Positions 42,915-51,905 of a DNA stretch of 64,000 nt are shown one piece after another (positions within the stretch are counted from its first letter, which is position 1; each line of letters begins with the position of its first letter). The notes under the pieces were generated by a model, which saw only the letters and a list, made by a program, of their open reading frames with translations, was not told the origin of the DNA and made no database searches. The stretch is from DATBLE01 sp963719325 (GTDB lineage Bacteria > Actinomycetota > Thermoleophilia > Gaiellales > Gaiellaceae), in contig CAVRBW010000003.1 of the NCBI GenBank assembly GCA_963719325.1, forward strand, positions 124,001 through 188,000. The letters run 5' to 3'. Position numbers and translations under genes: made by a program.

Positions 42915-44297
42915 ATGTTCGGGAAGACGGTGACCGCGTCGAGACTTGAATCCCTGGCCGAGACGTTCGCCGGCTCCGAGTACGGCGACGCGGACTCGTT
43001 CTGCGAGTCGGTCGGCTCGAGCGCGTTCTTCCGAAGCGAGGACCCGATTGCCGTCGCCCGTGCCCCCGGACGTCTCGACGTGCTCGGCGGCATCGCCGAC
43101 TACTCCGGATCGCTCGTGCTCGAGCTGCCGCTCGCGGCAGCCGCGCTGGCTGCGGCCCAGCTGGACGACGACGGATCGGTCGTCGCGGTCAGCGGTGACA
43201 GACGCACGGTGCTCGACGCGGACGACCTGACGAGCACAGCGCTCGACGAGCTGGCGGCTCGCTTCACCGGGACGTCGGCGTGGGCCGCCTACGTGCTCGG
43301 GCCGATCGCTCTGTTCCTCCGCGAGGAGAACATCTCGGTCGACGGGCTGCGGATCCTCGTCTCCTCCGACGTTCCCGAGGCGAAAGGCGTCGGCTCCTCG
43401 GCGGCGATCGGAGTTGCCGCCCTGCAGGCGGTGGCGGCTTGCTTCAGCCGCGCGCCCGAGCCTCGGCGGCTGGCGCTCCTGAGCCAGCGGGCAGAGCAGC
43501 TGCTCGCGAGCGCGCCGTGCGGCTCGATGGACCAGATGACGGCTGCCTACGGCGAGCAAGATCACCTGCTGCTCCTCCTCTGCCGTCCGGCCGAGATCGT
43601 GCGCTCGATTCCGCTGCCCCACCCGCTCGCCGTCTGGGGCATCGACTCGGGCGTCCATCACGCCGTCGCCGGCACCGCGTACAGGCGAGCCCGCTGCGCG
43701 GCGTTCATGGGGAAGGCTTTGCTCGGCTGTCGCGAGGAGTATCTGGCCGCAGTCGACCCCGCAGAGGTCGACGCCGAAGAGCTCCCGGAGCTGCTCACGG
43801 GTGCCGAGTTCCTCGCCCGGCACAGTGAGATCGACGATCCCGCCTGCCCGATCGACTCCGACGTCACCTATCCCGTTCGAGCCGCAACCATGTACCCGCT
43901 CGAGGAGCACCGCCGGGTGCAGGCGTTTGCCCACCTCCTCGAGCAACCGGTCACCGACCGCGGCGCTCGCTCGCTCGGCGAACTGATGTTCGAAGCCCAC
44001 GACGGCTACACGCGCTGCGGACTCGGCTCACGGGCGACCGACGAGCTCGTCGAGGCGGTCCGCCGGGTGGGCTGGGAGGGTGGGCTTGCAGGTGCACGGG
44101 CAAGCGCCGGCGGCAGCGGGGGCACGGTCGTCGTCCTCGGGCACAGGGACGCGGAGCCGCTCGTCCGAACCATTGCCGCTCGGCTCGGAGCGGGATTCTT
44201 CGGCGGTTCGTCGTCCGGGGTCGCCGGCTTCGGCTCGAGGATGCTTCGAGCCGCTCACGGCCCCGTCCCCGCCCGTCGGCGAACGGCCGACGGATGA
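42915..44297 (+). CDS. L-arabinokinase-like GHMP sugar kinase
   Basis: A 460-residue GHMP kinase. The sugar-recognition motif is VARAPGRLDVLGGIADYSGSL, matching the plant L-arabinokinase form (GRLDVMGGIADYSGS) rather than galactokinase RVNLIGEHTDY. The ATP motif is EAKGVGSSAAIGVAAL. The C-terminal parts CGSMDQMTAAYGE, WGIDSGVHHAVAG, CGLGSRATDELV and ASAGGSGGTVVVLG also match that family. It would make L-arabinose 1-phosphate, or a related sugar 1-phosphate, from ATP. ATG 42915 is used. The end overlaps the galactokinase start by four bases. Confidence 0.83.
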   Translation: MFGKTVTASRLESLAETFAGSEYGDADSFCESVGSSAFFRSEDPIAVARAPGRLDVLGGIADYSGSLVLELPLAAAALAAAQLDDDGSVVAVSGDRRTVLDADDLTSTALDELAARFTGTSAWAAYVLGPIALFLREENISVDGLRILVSSDVPEAKGVGSSAAIGVAALQAVAACFSRAPEPRRLALLSQRAEQLLASAPCGSMDQMTAAYGEQDHLLLLLCRPAEIVRSIPLPHPLAVWGIDSGVHHAVAGTAYRRARCAAFMGKALLGCREEYLAAVDPAEVDAEELPELLTGAEFLARHSEIDDPACPIDSDVTYPVRAATMYPLEEHRRVQAFAHLLEQPVTDRGARSLGELMFEAHDGYTRCGLGSRATDELVEAVRRVGWEGGLAGARASAGGSGGTVVVLGHRDAEPLVRTIAARLGAGFFGGSSSGVAGFGSRMLRAAHGPVPARRRTADG

Positions 44298-45391
44298 GCG
44301 CCCTCGAGGTCTTCGCGCCGGCGCGAGTCAACCTGATCGGCGAGCACACCGACTACTCCGGCGGCCTCGTCCTGCCGGTGGCGATCGACCTCGGCGTCAC
44401 CGTCCGCGGACGCCCGGACCCCGAGCGGATCCGCCTCCACTCCGAGTCATTCGGCGACACGGTCGTGCTCGGGGCAGACGGCTCGTCGAGCGAGCCCGTC
44501 TCGAGCTGGGGCCGGTATGCCGCCGCCGTCGCTTCTCTCCTCGCCGAACGCGGACGGCCACCGGACGGATTCGACGGCGTGATCACGTCCACCGTTCCGC
44601 CGGGCGCCGGCCTGTCGTCGTCCGCGGCGCTCGACGTCGCGATCGGGCTCGTGCTCTGCCGCGTCGCCGGGTTCGAGCTGGCGCCGATCGAGCTCGCCCG
44701 GGTGGCGCAGGCCGCCGAGCAGCGAGCGGTGGGAGTCCCGTGCGGATTGATGGACCCCGCGACGGCACTCCTCGGCCGGCGCGGAAGCGCGGTCCTCCTC
44801 GACTGCGGAACGGAGGAGCACCGCCCAGTGCCGCTCCCTGCCGGGCTCGCAATCGTCGTCCTCGACTCCGGTGTACGCCACGCACTCGCGGACTCCGGGT
44901 ATGCGGACCGCCGTGCGGAGCTCGAGCGCGGACTGGTCGCCATCGGCGAGCGCCGCCCCACGCAGGTCACGCTCGCCGAGGCCGAAGAGGCAGCGGCAGC
45001 TGCCGGCCTCGACGACGTCGCCACGCGCAGGCTTCGACACGTCGTCTCCGAGAACGAGCGCGTCCGGCACTGCGTCGCGATCCTCGAGGCTCACGGCAAA
45101 CTCGACCTCGACGCGCTCGGATCGTTGTTCAGGGAAGGACACGACAGTCTGCGGGACGACTTCGAGGTGTCGATCCCGGAGCTCGACCTCCTGGTCGACC
45201 TGGCCTACGAGTACGGCGCCGTCGCGGCGCGAATGACCGGCGGCGGCTTCGGCGGCTCCGTCGTGGCCCTGGTGGACGAGGCCCGGGCGAACAGGTTGAC
45301 CGCCCAGGTCGCGGGTGCCTACTCGGCGCGCTCCGGCCGGACGGGCGCAACCTACGTGTGCACCGCGGTCGACGGGGCCGCTGTCCCTTGA
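44294..45391 (+). CDS. galK: galactokinase
   Basis: A 365-residue GHMP kinase. The galactokinase signature ARVNLIGEHTDYSGGLVLPVA is at the N-terminus. The ATP motif is VPPGAGLSSSAALDVAIG, the catalytic-loop VPCGLMDPATALLG follows, and motif 3 is ARMTGGGFGGSVVAL. It phosphorylates galactose at C1 for GalT (encoded at 59.8 kb). The ATGA overlap ties it to the upstream arabinokinase-like gene. Confidence 0.92.
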   Translation: MSALEVFAPARVNLIGEHTDYSGGLVLPVAIDLGVTVRGRPDPERIRLHSESFGDTVVLGADGSSSEPVSSWGRYAAAVASLLAERGRPPDGFDGVITSTVPPGAGLSSSAALDVAIGLVLCRVAGFELAPIELARVAQAAEQRAVGVPCGLMDPATALLGRRGSAVLLDCGTEEHRPVPLPAGLAIVVLDSGVRHALADSGYADRRAELERGLVAIGERRPTQVTLAEAEEAAAAAGLDDVATRRLRHVVSENERVRHCVAILEAHGKLDLDALGSLFREGHDSLRDDFEVSIPELDLLVDLAYEYGAVAARMTGGGFGGSVVALVDEARANRLTAQVAGAYSARSGRTGATYVCTAVDGAAVP

Positions 45392-45418
45392 GTTAGTAAC
45401 AGACTGTTACTTGGCTCA
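45389..45418. terminator. bidirectional hairpin between galK and aldo/keto reductase gene
   Basis: AGTAACA-GAC-TGTTACT (45395-45411) is a perfect 7-bp palindrome framed by TGAG and CTCA. It spans the 24-bp gap and touches both stop codons. AT-rich against its surroundings. A shared terminator is likely; an operator is possible. Confidence 0.55.
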
Positions 45419-46396
45419 CCAGCGGTGGTGAACCTGCGGCGCGATCCGCTCGCGGTACAGCTCGGCGATCCTCGCCATCGTCGACGGAGGTAGCTCCGGA
45501 AGCGCCGCCGCGGCGGCGTTCTGCTGGGCCTGCTCCGTCGTCTTGGCGCCCGGAATGACCGTTGAGACCGCCTCGAACATCAGGATCCAGCGCAGCGCGA
45601 GCTGTGCCAGCGTCGCCCCGCCGGGGACGAGGGCGCGAAGCTCCTCGACCACCTCCAGCCCGAGGTCGTAGTCGACCCCGGAGAAGGTCTCGCCGACGTC
45701 GAACTCCTCCCCATGGCGGTTGAAGGCGCGATGATCGTCCGCGGCGAAGGTCGAGTCGCGGCCGAACTTCCCGCTCAGGAGCCCGGAGGCGAGCGGGACG
45801 CGGACGATCACGCCGACGTCCCGCTCCCGGGCCTGGGCGAAGAAGGCCTCGGCGGGTCGCTGGCGGAAGACGTTGAAGATGATCTGGACGGTTGCGACGC
45901 CCGGGTACTCGATCGCCTTCAGCGCCTGCTCGACCTTCTCGACGCTGACGCCGTACGCGCGCACCAGCCCATCCTCGACCAGGCGGTCGCAGGCCTCGAA
46001 GACGGCAGGCGTGTAGTAGGCATCCCACGGCGGGCAGTGCAGCTGGACGAGGTCGATCGTCTCGACCTCGAGGTTCTCCCGCGAGCGCTCGAGCCAGCTG
46101 CGCAGGTTCGCCTCCGAGTAGTTCTCCACCTCCTGCGCCACGCGCCGGCCGAACTTCGTCGCGACCACGAGCGGCTCGTCACGCTCCCGGAGGAGACGCG
46201 CGATCAGCCGCTCGGAGCGGCCGTCGCCGTAGACGTCCGCCGTGTCGATGAACGTCGTGCCGGCGTCGACGGCGGCGTGCAGCGCAGCGAGCGACCGAGC
46301 GTCGTCGGTCTCGCCCCACGAGCCGCCGATCGCCCAGGCGCCGAAGCCGATCTCGGAGACGTGCCGGCCGGTCTTCCCGAGCCGCCGATGCCGCAT
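45416..46396 (-). CDS. aldo/keto reductase
   Basis: A 326-residue NADP-dependent AKR. The catalytic set is DTADVYGDGRSERLIARLL (Asp, Tyr), VVATKFGR (Lys) and LVQLHCPP (His). It ends with the cofactor region STVIPGAKTTEQAQQNAAA. It reduces or oxidises sugar aldehydes. It lies downstream of the sugar ABC permease on the same strand, 2 bp apart, so it is probably part of the importer operon. Confidence 0.9.
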   Translation of the reverse strand: MRHRRLGKTGRHVSEIGFGAWAIGGSWGETDDARSLAALHAAVDAGTTFIDTADVYGDGRSERLIARLLRERDEPLVVATKFGRRVAQEVENYSEANLRSWLERSRENLEVETIDLVQLHCPPWDAYYTPAVFEACDRLVEDGLVRAYGVSVEKVEQALKAIEYPGVATVQIIFNVFRQRPAEAFFAQARERDVGVIVRVPLASGLLSGKFGRDSTFAADDHRAFNRHGEEFDVGETFSGVDYDLGLEVVEELRALVPGGATLAQLALRWILMFEAVSTVIPGAKTTEQAQQNAAAAALPELPPSTMARIAELYRERIAPQVHHRW

Positions 46397-46398
46397 CG

Positions 46399-47418
46399 TC
46401 ACCGCTTGACGCGCTGCATGACGAAGGCTTGCATGATCAGGGCGATCACGATGACGGCGCCGTAGATCACCTGGGTGAGCAGCCCCGTCCACCCGATCGA
46501 CACGATCCCCGGCTCGATCGCGCCGATCACGAAGGCGCCGACGACAGTGCCGAAGATCGTGCCGCGGCCGCCGAAGATCGACGTGCCGCCGAGGAACACG
46601 GCGGCGATCGTGGGCAGCATCGCACCGCTCCCGACCGTCGGCCAGAAGTAGTTGCTCTCGAGCGTCGAGGCGATCCCGGCGAAGGCGGCGGACGCGCCGA
46701 CCAGCGCGAAGACGGCGACTCGCACGCGGTCCGTGCGGACGCCCATCATCCGCGCGCTCTGCTCGTTGTCGCCGACGAGGTACACGTGCGCTCCGAAGCG
46801 GTGCCGGTTGAGCAGGACCCAGAGCACGATCGCGATCCCGACCATCCAGATGAACTCGGCAGGGATGTAGCCCCAGAAGGCCCTTCCTGCGACGAGCTTG
46901 GTGACGAAGCCGCTCGCAAAATCGGTCCCGGCGCCCTTGCCGCCCGTTCCGTAGAGAACGATTCCGCCCCAGAAGAACCAACTCCCGATTGTCGCGACGA
47001 GTGAGGGGATGCCGAAGCGCACGACCATGATCCCGTTCAGGAGCCCCACGCCCAGGCCGGCGCCGATGGCGGCGATCAAGCCGACCTCCGGCTGTCCGGT
47101 GGCGACGAAGACCCAGGCGCCGACCGCCATCACCGAGCCGAACGAGAGGTCGATCTCGCGCGCGATCACGACGACGGTCAGCGAGAGGGCGATGATCCCG
47201 GTGAGGGGAACGGTGGACATCAGCGAGCTGTAGATGTCGAAGTGGAGCCACGTGCCCGAGGCCCCGATGGTGAAGAGCGTCCACAGGGCGAGCGCCATCG
47301 CGACCGTGCCGGCTTGCAGTCCGTACCTGCGCACGGACAAGAGATCGCGCAGCGACCGCCCGGCCGCAGCCGGGAGCGGTGCTCTGACGCCGCCCGGTGC
47401 CTCGTCGACCGTGGTCAT
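46399..47418 (-). CDS. ribose-type sugar ABC transporter permease
   Basis: A 339-residue inner-membrane permease of the BPD_transp_2 (RbsC/XylH-like) class, with eight to ten hydrophobic segments. Family motifs include VVVIAREIDLSFGSVMAVGAW, VGDNEQSARMMGVRTDRVRV and AAVFLGGTSIFGGRGTIFGTVVGA. ATG 47418 overlaps the ATPase stop by four bases. With the ATPase and binding-protein genes it forms a complete importer. Confidence 0.92.
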   Translation of the reverse strand: MTTVDEAPGGVRAPLPAAAGRSLRDLLSVRRYGLQAGTVAMALALWTLFTIGASGTWLHFDIYSSLMSTVPLTGIIALSLTVVVIAREIDLSFGSVMAVGAWVFVATGQPEVGLIAAIGAGLGVGLLNGIMVVRFGIPSLVATIGSWFFWGGIVLYGTGGKGAGTDFASGFVTKLVAGRAFWGYIPAEFIWMVGIAIVLWVLLNRHRFGAHVYLVGDNEQSARMMGVRTDRVRVAVFALVGASAAFAGIASTLESNYFWPTVGSGAMLPTIAAVFLGGTSIFGGRGTIFGTVVGAFVIGAIEPGIVSIGWTGLLTQVIYGAVIVIALIMQAFVMQRVKR

Positions 47419-48191
47419 GCCGGCGATCCCTGGAGCACGCCGGTCTCGGCGACGTGGCGCATCTGCTCGACGAGCTCGTGGACCGTCAGCTCCGCGGGCC
47501 TGAACTCGCCGGCGACGCGCCCGCGGTCGACGACGATCACGCGCTCGGCGACCTCGTGGACGTTGAAGATGTTGTGGTCGATGAAGATGCACGCCTTGCC
47601 GGCGGTCTTGATGCCCCGGACGAAGTCGAGCGTCTTCCTCGTCTCGGTCACGGACAGGCCCATCGTCGGCTCGTCGAGGATGACGAGCTCGGCCTCGAAG
47701 TGGAGGGCGCGCGCGATCGCGACCCCCTGGCGCTCGCCTCCGGACATCGAGCCGACGAACGATTCCGGTGTCACGGCCTTGGACGTGAACCGCAGGAACT
47801 CGCGCATGAGCGTCCCGGTCTCGGCGCGCATCGCGGGCACGTCGAGCAGACCCACTCGCGTCGTCCGCTCGCGGCCCATGAAGATGTTGCGCCAGAGCGA
47901 CTGCTGGTCGGCGAGGGCGCGTTCCTGGTAGACGGTCTCGATCCCGAGGTCGCGGGCGCGCTGCACCGTCAGATGACCGACCGTCTTCCCCTTCCAGGCG
48001 ATCGTGCCGCGGTCGGGGGCGTGAAAGCCGGTGACGATCTTGATCAGCGTCGACTTGCCCGCCCCGTTGTCGCCGAGCAGGCCGACGATCTCGTTCGTGC
48101 CGACCCGCAGGCTGACGTCCTCCAGCGCACGGACGCCGTCGAAGGACTTGGAGATCCCTTGCAGCTCGAGGAGGTTTGTCGTGGTGGCCAT
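47415..48191 (-). CDS. sugar ABC transporter ATPase (single domain)
   Basis: A 258-residue ATPase with Walker A GLLGDNGAGKSTL, signature FVGSMSGGERQGVAIARAL, Walker B LVILDEPTMGLS and switch His in IFIDHNIFNV. It has one nucleotide-binding domain, like FrcA, rather than the fused pair of RbsA/XylG. It powers the import of the sugar bound by the adjacent binding protein. Overlaps the permease gene by four bases. Confidence 0.92.
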   Translation of the reverse strand: MATTTNLLELQGISKSFDGVRALEDVSLRVGTNEIVGLLGDNGAGKSTLIKIVTGFHAPDRGTIAWKGKTVGHLTVQRARDLGIETVYQERALADQQSLWRNIFMGRERTTRVGLLDVPAMRAETGTLMREFLRFTSKAVTPESFVGSMSGGERQGVAIARALHFEAELVILDEPTMGLSVTETRKTLDFVRGIKTAGKACIFIDHNIFNVHEVAERVIVVDRGRVAGEFRPAELTVHELVEQMRHVAETGVLQGSPA

Positions 48192-48203
48192 CGCTCTGAG
48201 TGT

Positions 48204-48235
48204 GGCAGAGGGCGGCCGGACGTCCGCCCTCTGCC
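48204..48235 (-). promoter_or_regulatory. perfect 12-bp-stem hairpin between binding-protein and ATPase genes
   Basis: GGCAGAGGGCGG and CCGCCCTCTGCC pair perfectly around an 8-base loop. It sits in the 58-bp gap of the ABC operon, after the binding-protein gene and before the ATPase gene. Such intercistronic hairpins commonly stabilise or partly terminate mRNA so that the binding protein is made in excess. Confidence 0.7.
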
Positions 48236-48249
48236 GCGGTCGGTTCGTG

Positions 48250-49275
48250 CTAGCGGATCAGCCTGTTGACGAGGGGCACGAGCGGCCCGACGTTTGACTT
48301 GTTGATGATCCCCGACCCGGTGTCGATGTAGAGCCCGGCGAACTTGTAGACCTTCGTCAGGCACGTCTGGACGATCGGCAGGTAACCCTGCAGCCACTCC
48401 TGCTGGTCGAGGATGAGGTCGGTCCAGCCGCCCTGGATCGCCTTGATCGTCGCCGGTGACATGTCGAAGCCGGCGATGCTGAGCGAGCTCGCGCTCTTGT
48501 GCGCAGCCTTCAGGTAGGTCTCGGCAGTCGCAGTCAGGCCGCCGTGGTCGGTGACGACCAGCTTCACGTCCGGATGCGAGCTGACGTAGGCGGTGAAGGT
48601 CGGCACGCCTGCGGTCGGATCGGCGTTCGTCTGCTTGTTGATCTCGATGTAGTCGACCTTCAGACCCGCCTTCTTCAGAGCGTCGATTGCGCCCTTGGTG
48701 CGCTCGCCGCGGGTCGGCTGCGAGAGCAGGCCCCAGACCATCGCCCGGTCGCCCTTCTTCAGGTGCAGCTGGGAGACGGACGCCTCGCCGAGCAGGTAGC
48801 CCGAGTCGTAGAGGTTCTGGCCGACGTAGCCGAAGCCCTTCGCCTGGTACTTCTTGAACAGCGTCGGCAGCTCGGTGTTCTGGCTCGTGACGATGATGCC
48901 CTTCGCCTCGGCTTTGTCGACCCATGTCTTCAGGGCCGCGTCACCCGGATGCCCCATGACGGCGATGCCGGCAGGGTTGGTGGCGATCGCCGACTTGAAC
49001 TGGCTGACCATCGTCTCGGGATCCCAGTTCGACCACACGTATCGGACGTTGGCCCCGAGATCAGCAGCGGCCTGCTTCGCGCCGTTGTAGACGTTGACGG
49101 CGAAGACGCCGCCGGCCGGCCCGCCGGGGAAGAAGACGATCTTCTGACCGGAGCACCATTTGCCGGCGTACGGCGAGGCCGACCCGTTGCTCGCGACACC
49201 GAGGAACAGGGCCGCGACCAGGGCAACGACCGCGGCCGCCGCGGGCAGAGCGGCGATTCGCAGTACTCGTTTCAC
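48250..49275 (-). CDS. sugar ABC transporter substrate-binding protein
   Basis: A 341-residue secreted binding protein of the ribose/rhizopine type. An N-terminal signal (VKRVLRIAALPAAAAVVALV to about residue 33) is followed by KIVFFPGGPAGGVFAVNVYNGAK, NPAGIAVMGHPGD and LSIAGFDMSPATIKAIQGG, typical Peripla_BP_4 segments. GTG 49275 is preceded by AAGGAGGGAGC. L-arabinose is the likeliest ligand because the araA-araD-araB genes are divergent from it across 223 bp (inference). Confidence 0.9.
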   Translation of the reverse strand: MKRVLRIAALPAAAAVVALVAALFLGVASNGSASPYAGKWCSGQKIVFFPGGPAGGVFAVNVYNGAKQAAADLGANVRYVWSNWDPETMVSQFKSAIATNPAGIAVMGHPGDAALKTWVDKAEAKGIIVTSQNTELPTLFKKYQAKGFGYVGQNLYDSGYLLGEASVSQLHLKKGDRAMVWGLLSQPTRGERTKGAIDALKKAGLKVDYIEINKQTNADPTAGVPTFTAYVSSHPDVKLVVTDHGGLTATAETYLKAAHKSASSLSIAGFDMSPATIKAIQGGWTDLILDQQEWLQGYLPIVQTCLTKVYKFAGLYIDTGSGIINKSNVGPLVPLVNRLIR

Positions 49276-49465
49276 CCTTGCTCCCTCCTTCTCGCCTCGC
49301 CGTGGTTGACGGCGCAGGCGCGCCCGAACGCGCATGCATGCACCTTCGGGATCGAAGATTTATTGACCAGCACGAGGATAGTACGCTTCGAAATAGAAAG
49401 CAACCGAGGTCAGAGTTGGGCAAAATTCGGCCTATACAAGCGACATGCCAAGACGTTGTGTTTCG

Positions 49466-49491
49466 GAATCGTAGTAGTATCGTTGCGATTC
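49466..49491. promoter_or_regulatory. inverted repeat, candidate DeoR operator
   Basis: GAATCG and CGATTC are separated by 14 bases, just upstream of the DeoR gene and within the 223-bp AT-rich region that must carry promoters for both the ABC importer and the arabinose operon. A plausible operator, not proven. Confidence 0.4.
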
Positions 49492-49498
49492 AGAAGCT

Positions 49499-50329
49499 AT
49501 GACCGCACGTAGACAGGCCGACTCCGCGGAGGCGGGTGCGGAGCATTTCGCCGTCGGTCCGGACGACCGGCGAGACCGGATGCTCGCCGCCATCAACGAG
49601 CGTGCTTTCGTTCGCGTCGACGAGCTCAGCAGCCGCTTCGGCATCTCCGAGGTCACGGCTCGCAGTGACCTCGCCGTTCTCGCCGAGCGAGGGCAGATTC
49701 TCCGCATCCGCGGCGGAGCAATGCCGCGGGCGGGGCTCGGGCAGGAGCGTCCGTTCGAGGAGGCGCTCTCGAGCTTCGCGGTCGAGAAGCTCGAGATCGG
49801 GCGCGCCGCCGCCGCGCTGATCGGGGACGGCGAGTCGGTGATGCTCGACGTGGGCACCACGGCGGTCGCCGCAGCTCGGGCGCTCGCCGCGCGGACGGAG
49901 CTTCGGGACGTCGTCGTGTTCACAAACGGGCTGAAGACCGCGTTGGAGCTGGAGGGGGCGATTCCGCGGCTGACCGTGGTCGTGCTCGGGGGCACTCTCA
50001 GGCCGCTTCAGCACTCCCTGGTCGACCCGCTGGCGACGCCGATGCTCGACCAGCTGTCCGTGAGCACGCTGCTGCTGGGCTGCAACGGCGTCCATCCGAC
50101 GGGCGGGATCACGAACATCAACCTGCCCGAGGCTCAGGTCAAGCGGCACATGCTCGCGGTCGCCCGCCGCCGGGTCGTGCTCGCAGACAGCAGCAAGATC
50201 GGCCGCATCGAGCTCTCCCATCTCTGCGGCGTCGACGAGGTCGACATGGTGCTCACCGGCCGAACGGCCGACCACGCGGTCGTCGCGGCGCTCCGCGAGC
50301 GCGCGTGCGAGGTCCAGCTGGTTCCATGA
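49499..50329 (+). CDS. DeoR-family transcriptional regulator (arabinose locus)
   Basis: A 276-residue sugar-phosphate-responsive repressor. The HTH is AAINERAFVRVDELSSRFGISEVTARSDLAVLAERGQI, followed by the DeoR linker RIRGGAMPR. The sensor domain has VMLDVGTTAVAAARAL, VVFTNGLKTALEL, GCNGVHPTGGITN and RRVVLADSSKIG. It starts the araA-araD-araB run and is divergent from the ABC importer, so it probably controls both. Use of a DeoR protein here differs from the AraC or GntR-type AraR regulators of classic systems. Confidence 0.9.
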   Translation: MTARRQADSAEAGAEHFAVGPDDRRDRMLAAINERAFVRVDELSSRFGISEVTARSDLAVLAERGQILRIRGGAMPRAGLGQERPFEEALSSFAVEKLEIGRAAAALIGDGESVMLDVGTTAVAAARALAARTELRDVVVFTNGLKTALELEGAIPRLTVVVLGGTLRPLQHSLVDPLATPMLDQLSVSTLLLGCNGVHPTGGITNINLPEAQVKRHMLAVARRRVVLADSSKIGRIELSHLCGVDEVDMVLTGRTADHAVVAALRERACEVQLVP

Positions 50330-50384
50330 CCGTCGTTGCGATCCAACCGCGTGGCAGGATCACTTGCCGAATGGAGGAACGAAC

Positions 50385-51890
50385 GTGAAACCGCTGGGCC
50401 AGCTCGAAGTCTGGTTCGTCACCGGCAGCCAGGAAATGTACGGGGAGACGGTGCTCGCCCGGGCCGAGGCTCATTCCCGGGAGATGACGGCAGCCCTGGA
50501 CGAAGAAGCGGCCATTCCCGTTCGGCTCGTCCATCAGCCGGTGATGACGAGCCCCGAGTCGATCCAGCGGCTGTGCCTGGAGGCGAATGCGACCCGCGCG
50601 TGTGCGGGAGTGATCGCGTGGATGCACACGTTCTCGCCCGCGAAGATGTGGATCGGCGGCCTCACGGCGCTGCGGAAGCCGTTGCTCCACTTGCACACCC
50701 AGTACAACCGGGATCTGCCGTGGGCCGAGATCGACATGGACTTCATGAACTTGAACCAGTCCGCCCACGGCGACCGCGAGTTCGGCTTCCTCGAAGCTCG
50801 AATGCGGCTCAGGCGCAAGACAGTCGTCGGGCACTGGAGCGACCCGGCCGTCGTCGAGCGAATCGCCACCTGGGCCCGGGCTGCATGCGGCTGGCACGAG
50901 GCCCAGCACCTCAACGTCGCGCGGTTCGGCGACAACATGCGCCAGGTCGCCGTCACCGAGGGCGACAAGGTCGAGGCCCAGCTCCGGCTCGGAGTGGCGG
51001 TCAACGGCTACGGCGTCGGCGAGCTCGTCGCTGCCGTTCGGAACGTCGCCGACCAGGCCGTCGACGAGCTGCTCGCCGACTACGAGGAGCGGTACGCGCT
51101 CGCGCCCGAGCTCCAGCAGGGAGGCGACCGCCGAGAATCGGTGCGCGACGCTGCGCGCATCGAAGCCGGGCTTCGAGGACTGCTCGAGGCGGGCTCCTTC
51201 AAGGCCTTCACCGACACGTTCGAGGACCTGGACGGGCTCCCGCAGCTGCCGGGCATCGCCGTGCAGCGCCTGATGGCCGACGGCTACGGATTCGGGGGCG
51301 AGGGCGACTGGAAGACGGCGGCGCTCGTACGGATCAGCAAGGTGATGAGCGCAGGCCTGCCGGGCGGCGTCTCGTTCATGGAGGACTACACCTACCACCT
51401 GGGACCGGAGGGCCCGAGAGTGCTCGGCGCCCACATGCTCGAGGTGTGCCCGTCGATCGCCGACGGCCGGCCCTCCTGTGAGGTCCACCCGCTCTCGATC
51501 GGCGGAAAGGAGGATCCGGTCCGCCTCGTCTTCACCGCCTCCCCCGGTCCGGCGGTCGTCGTCGGGCTGGTCGACCTGGGCGACCGCTTTCGCCTCGTCC
51601 TGAACGAGGTCGAGGTCGTCCCGCCCGTCGCCGACCTGCCGCGCCTGCCCGTCGCCCGCGCCCTCTGGGAGCCCAGGCCGGACTTCTCGACCGCCGCGGA
51701 GGCGTGGCTCACCGCCGGCGGTCCACACCACACGAGCCTGTGCATGACGGTCGGGACGGAGGCGTTCGCGGACTTCGCGGAGATCGCCGGCATCGAGTTG
51801 CTCGTCATCGACGAGCGGACGCGGATGGACGACTTCAAGAAGGAGCTGCGCTGGAACCAGGCCTACCACCACCTGGCCAGGGGCCTTTGA
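50385..51890 (+). CDS. araA: L-arabinose isomerase
   Basis: A 501-residue isomerase converting L-arabinose to L-ribulose, same length as E. coli AraA. Metal and catalytic residues are visible in GFGGEGDWKTAAL (Glu), SFMEDYTYHL (Glu), GAHMLEVCPS (His) and GGPHHTSLCM (His). HTQYNRDLPW is the family motif. GGAGG lies nine bases before GTG 50385, which decides this start over upstream codons. First enzyme of the arabinose operon. Confidence 0.95.
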   Translation: MKPLGQLEVWFVTGSQEMYGETVLARAEAHSREMTAALDEEAAIPVRLVHQPVMTSPESIQRLCLEANATRACAGVIAWMHTFSPAKMWIGGLTALRKPLLHLHTQYNRDLPWAEIDMDFMNLNQSAHGDREFGFLEARMRLRRKTVVGHWSDPAVVERIATWARAACGWHEAQHLNVARFGDNMRQVAVTEGDKVEAQLRLGVAVNGYGVGELVAAVRNVADQAVDELLADYEERYALAPELQQGGDRRESVRDAARIEAGLRGLLEAGSFKAFTDTFEDLDGLPQLPGIAVQRLMADGYGFGGEGDWKTAALVRISKVMSAGLPGGVSFMEDYTYHLGPEGPRVLGAHMLEVCPSIADGRPSCEVHPLSIGGKEDPVRLVFTASPGPAVVVGLVDLGDRFRLVLNEVEVVPPVADLPRLPVARALWEPRPDFSTAAEAWLTAGGPHHTSLCMTVGTEAFADFAEIAGIELLVIDERTRMDDFKKELRWNQAYHHLARGL

Positions 51891-51905
51891 CGTGAGGGAG
51901 CCCTA

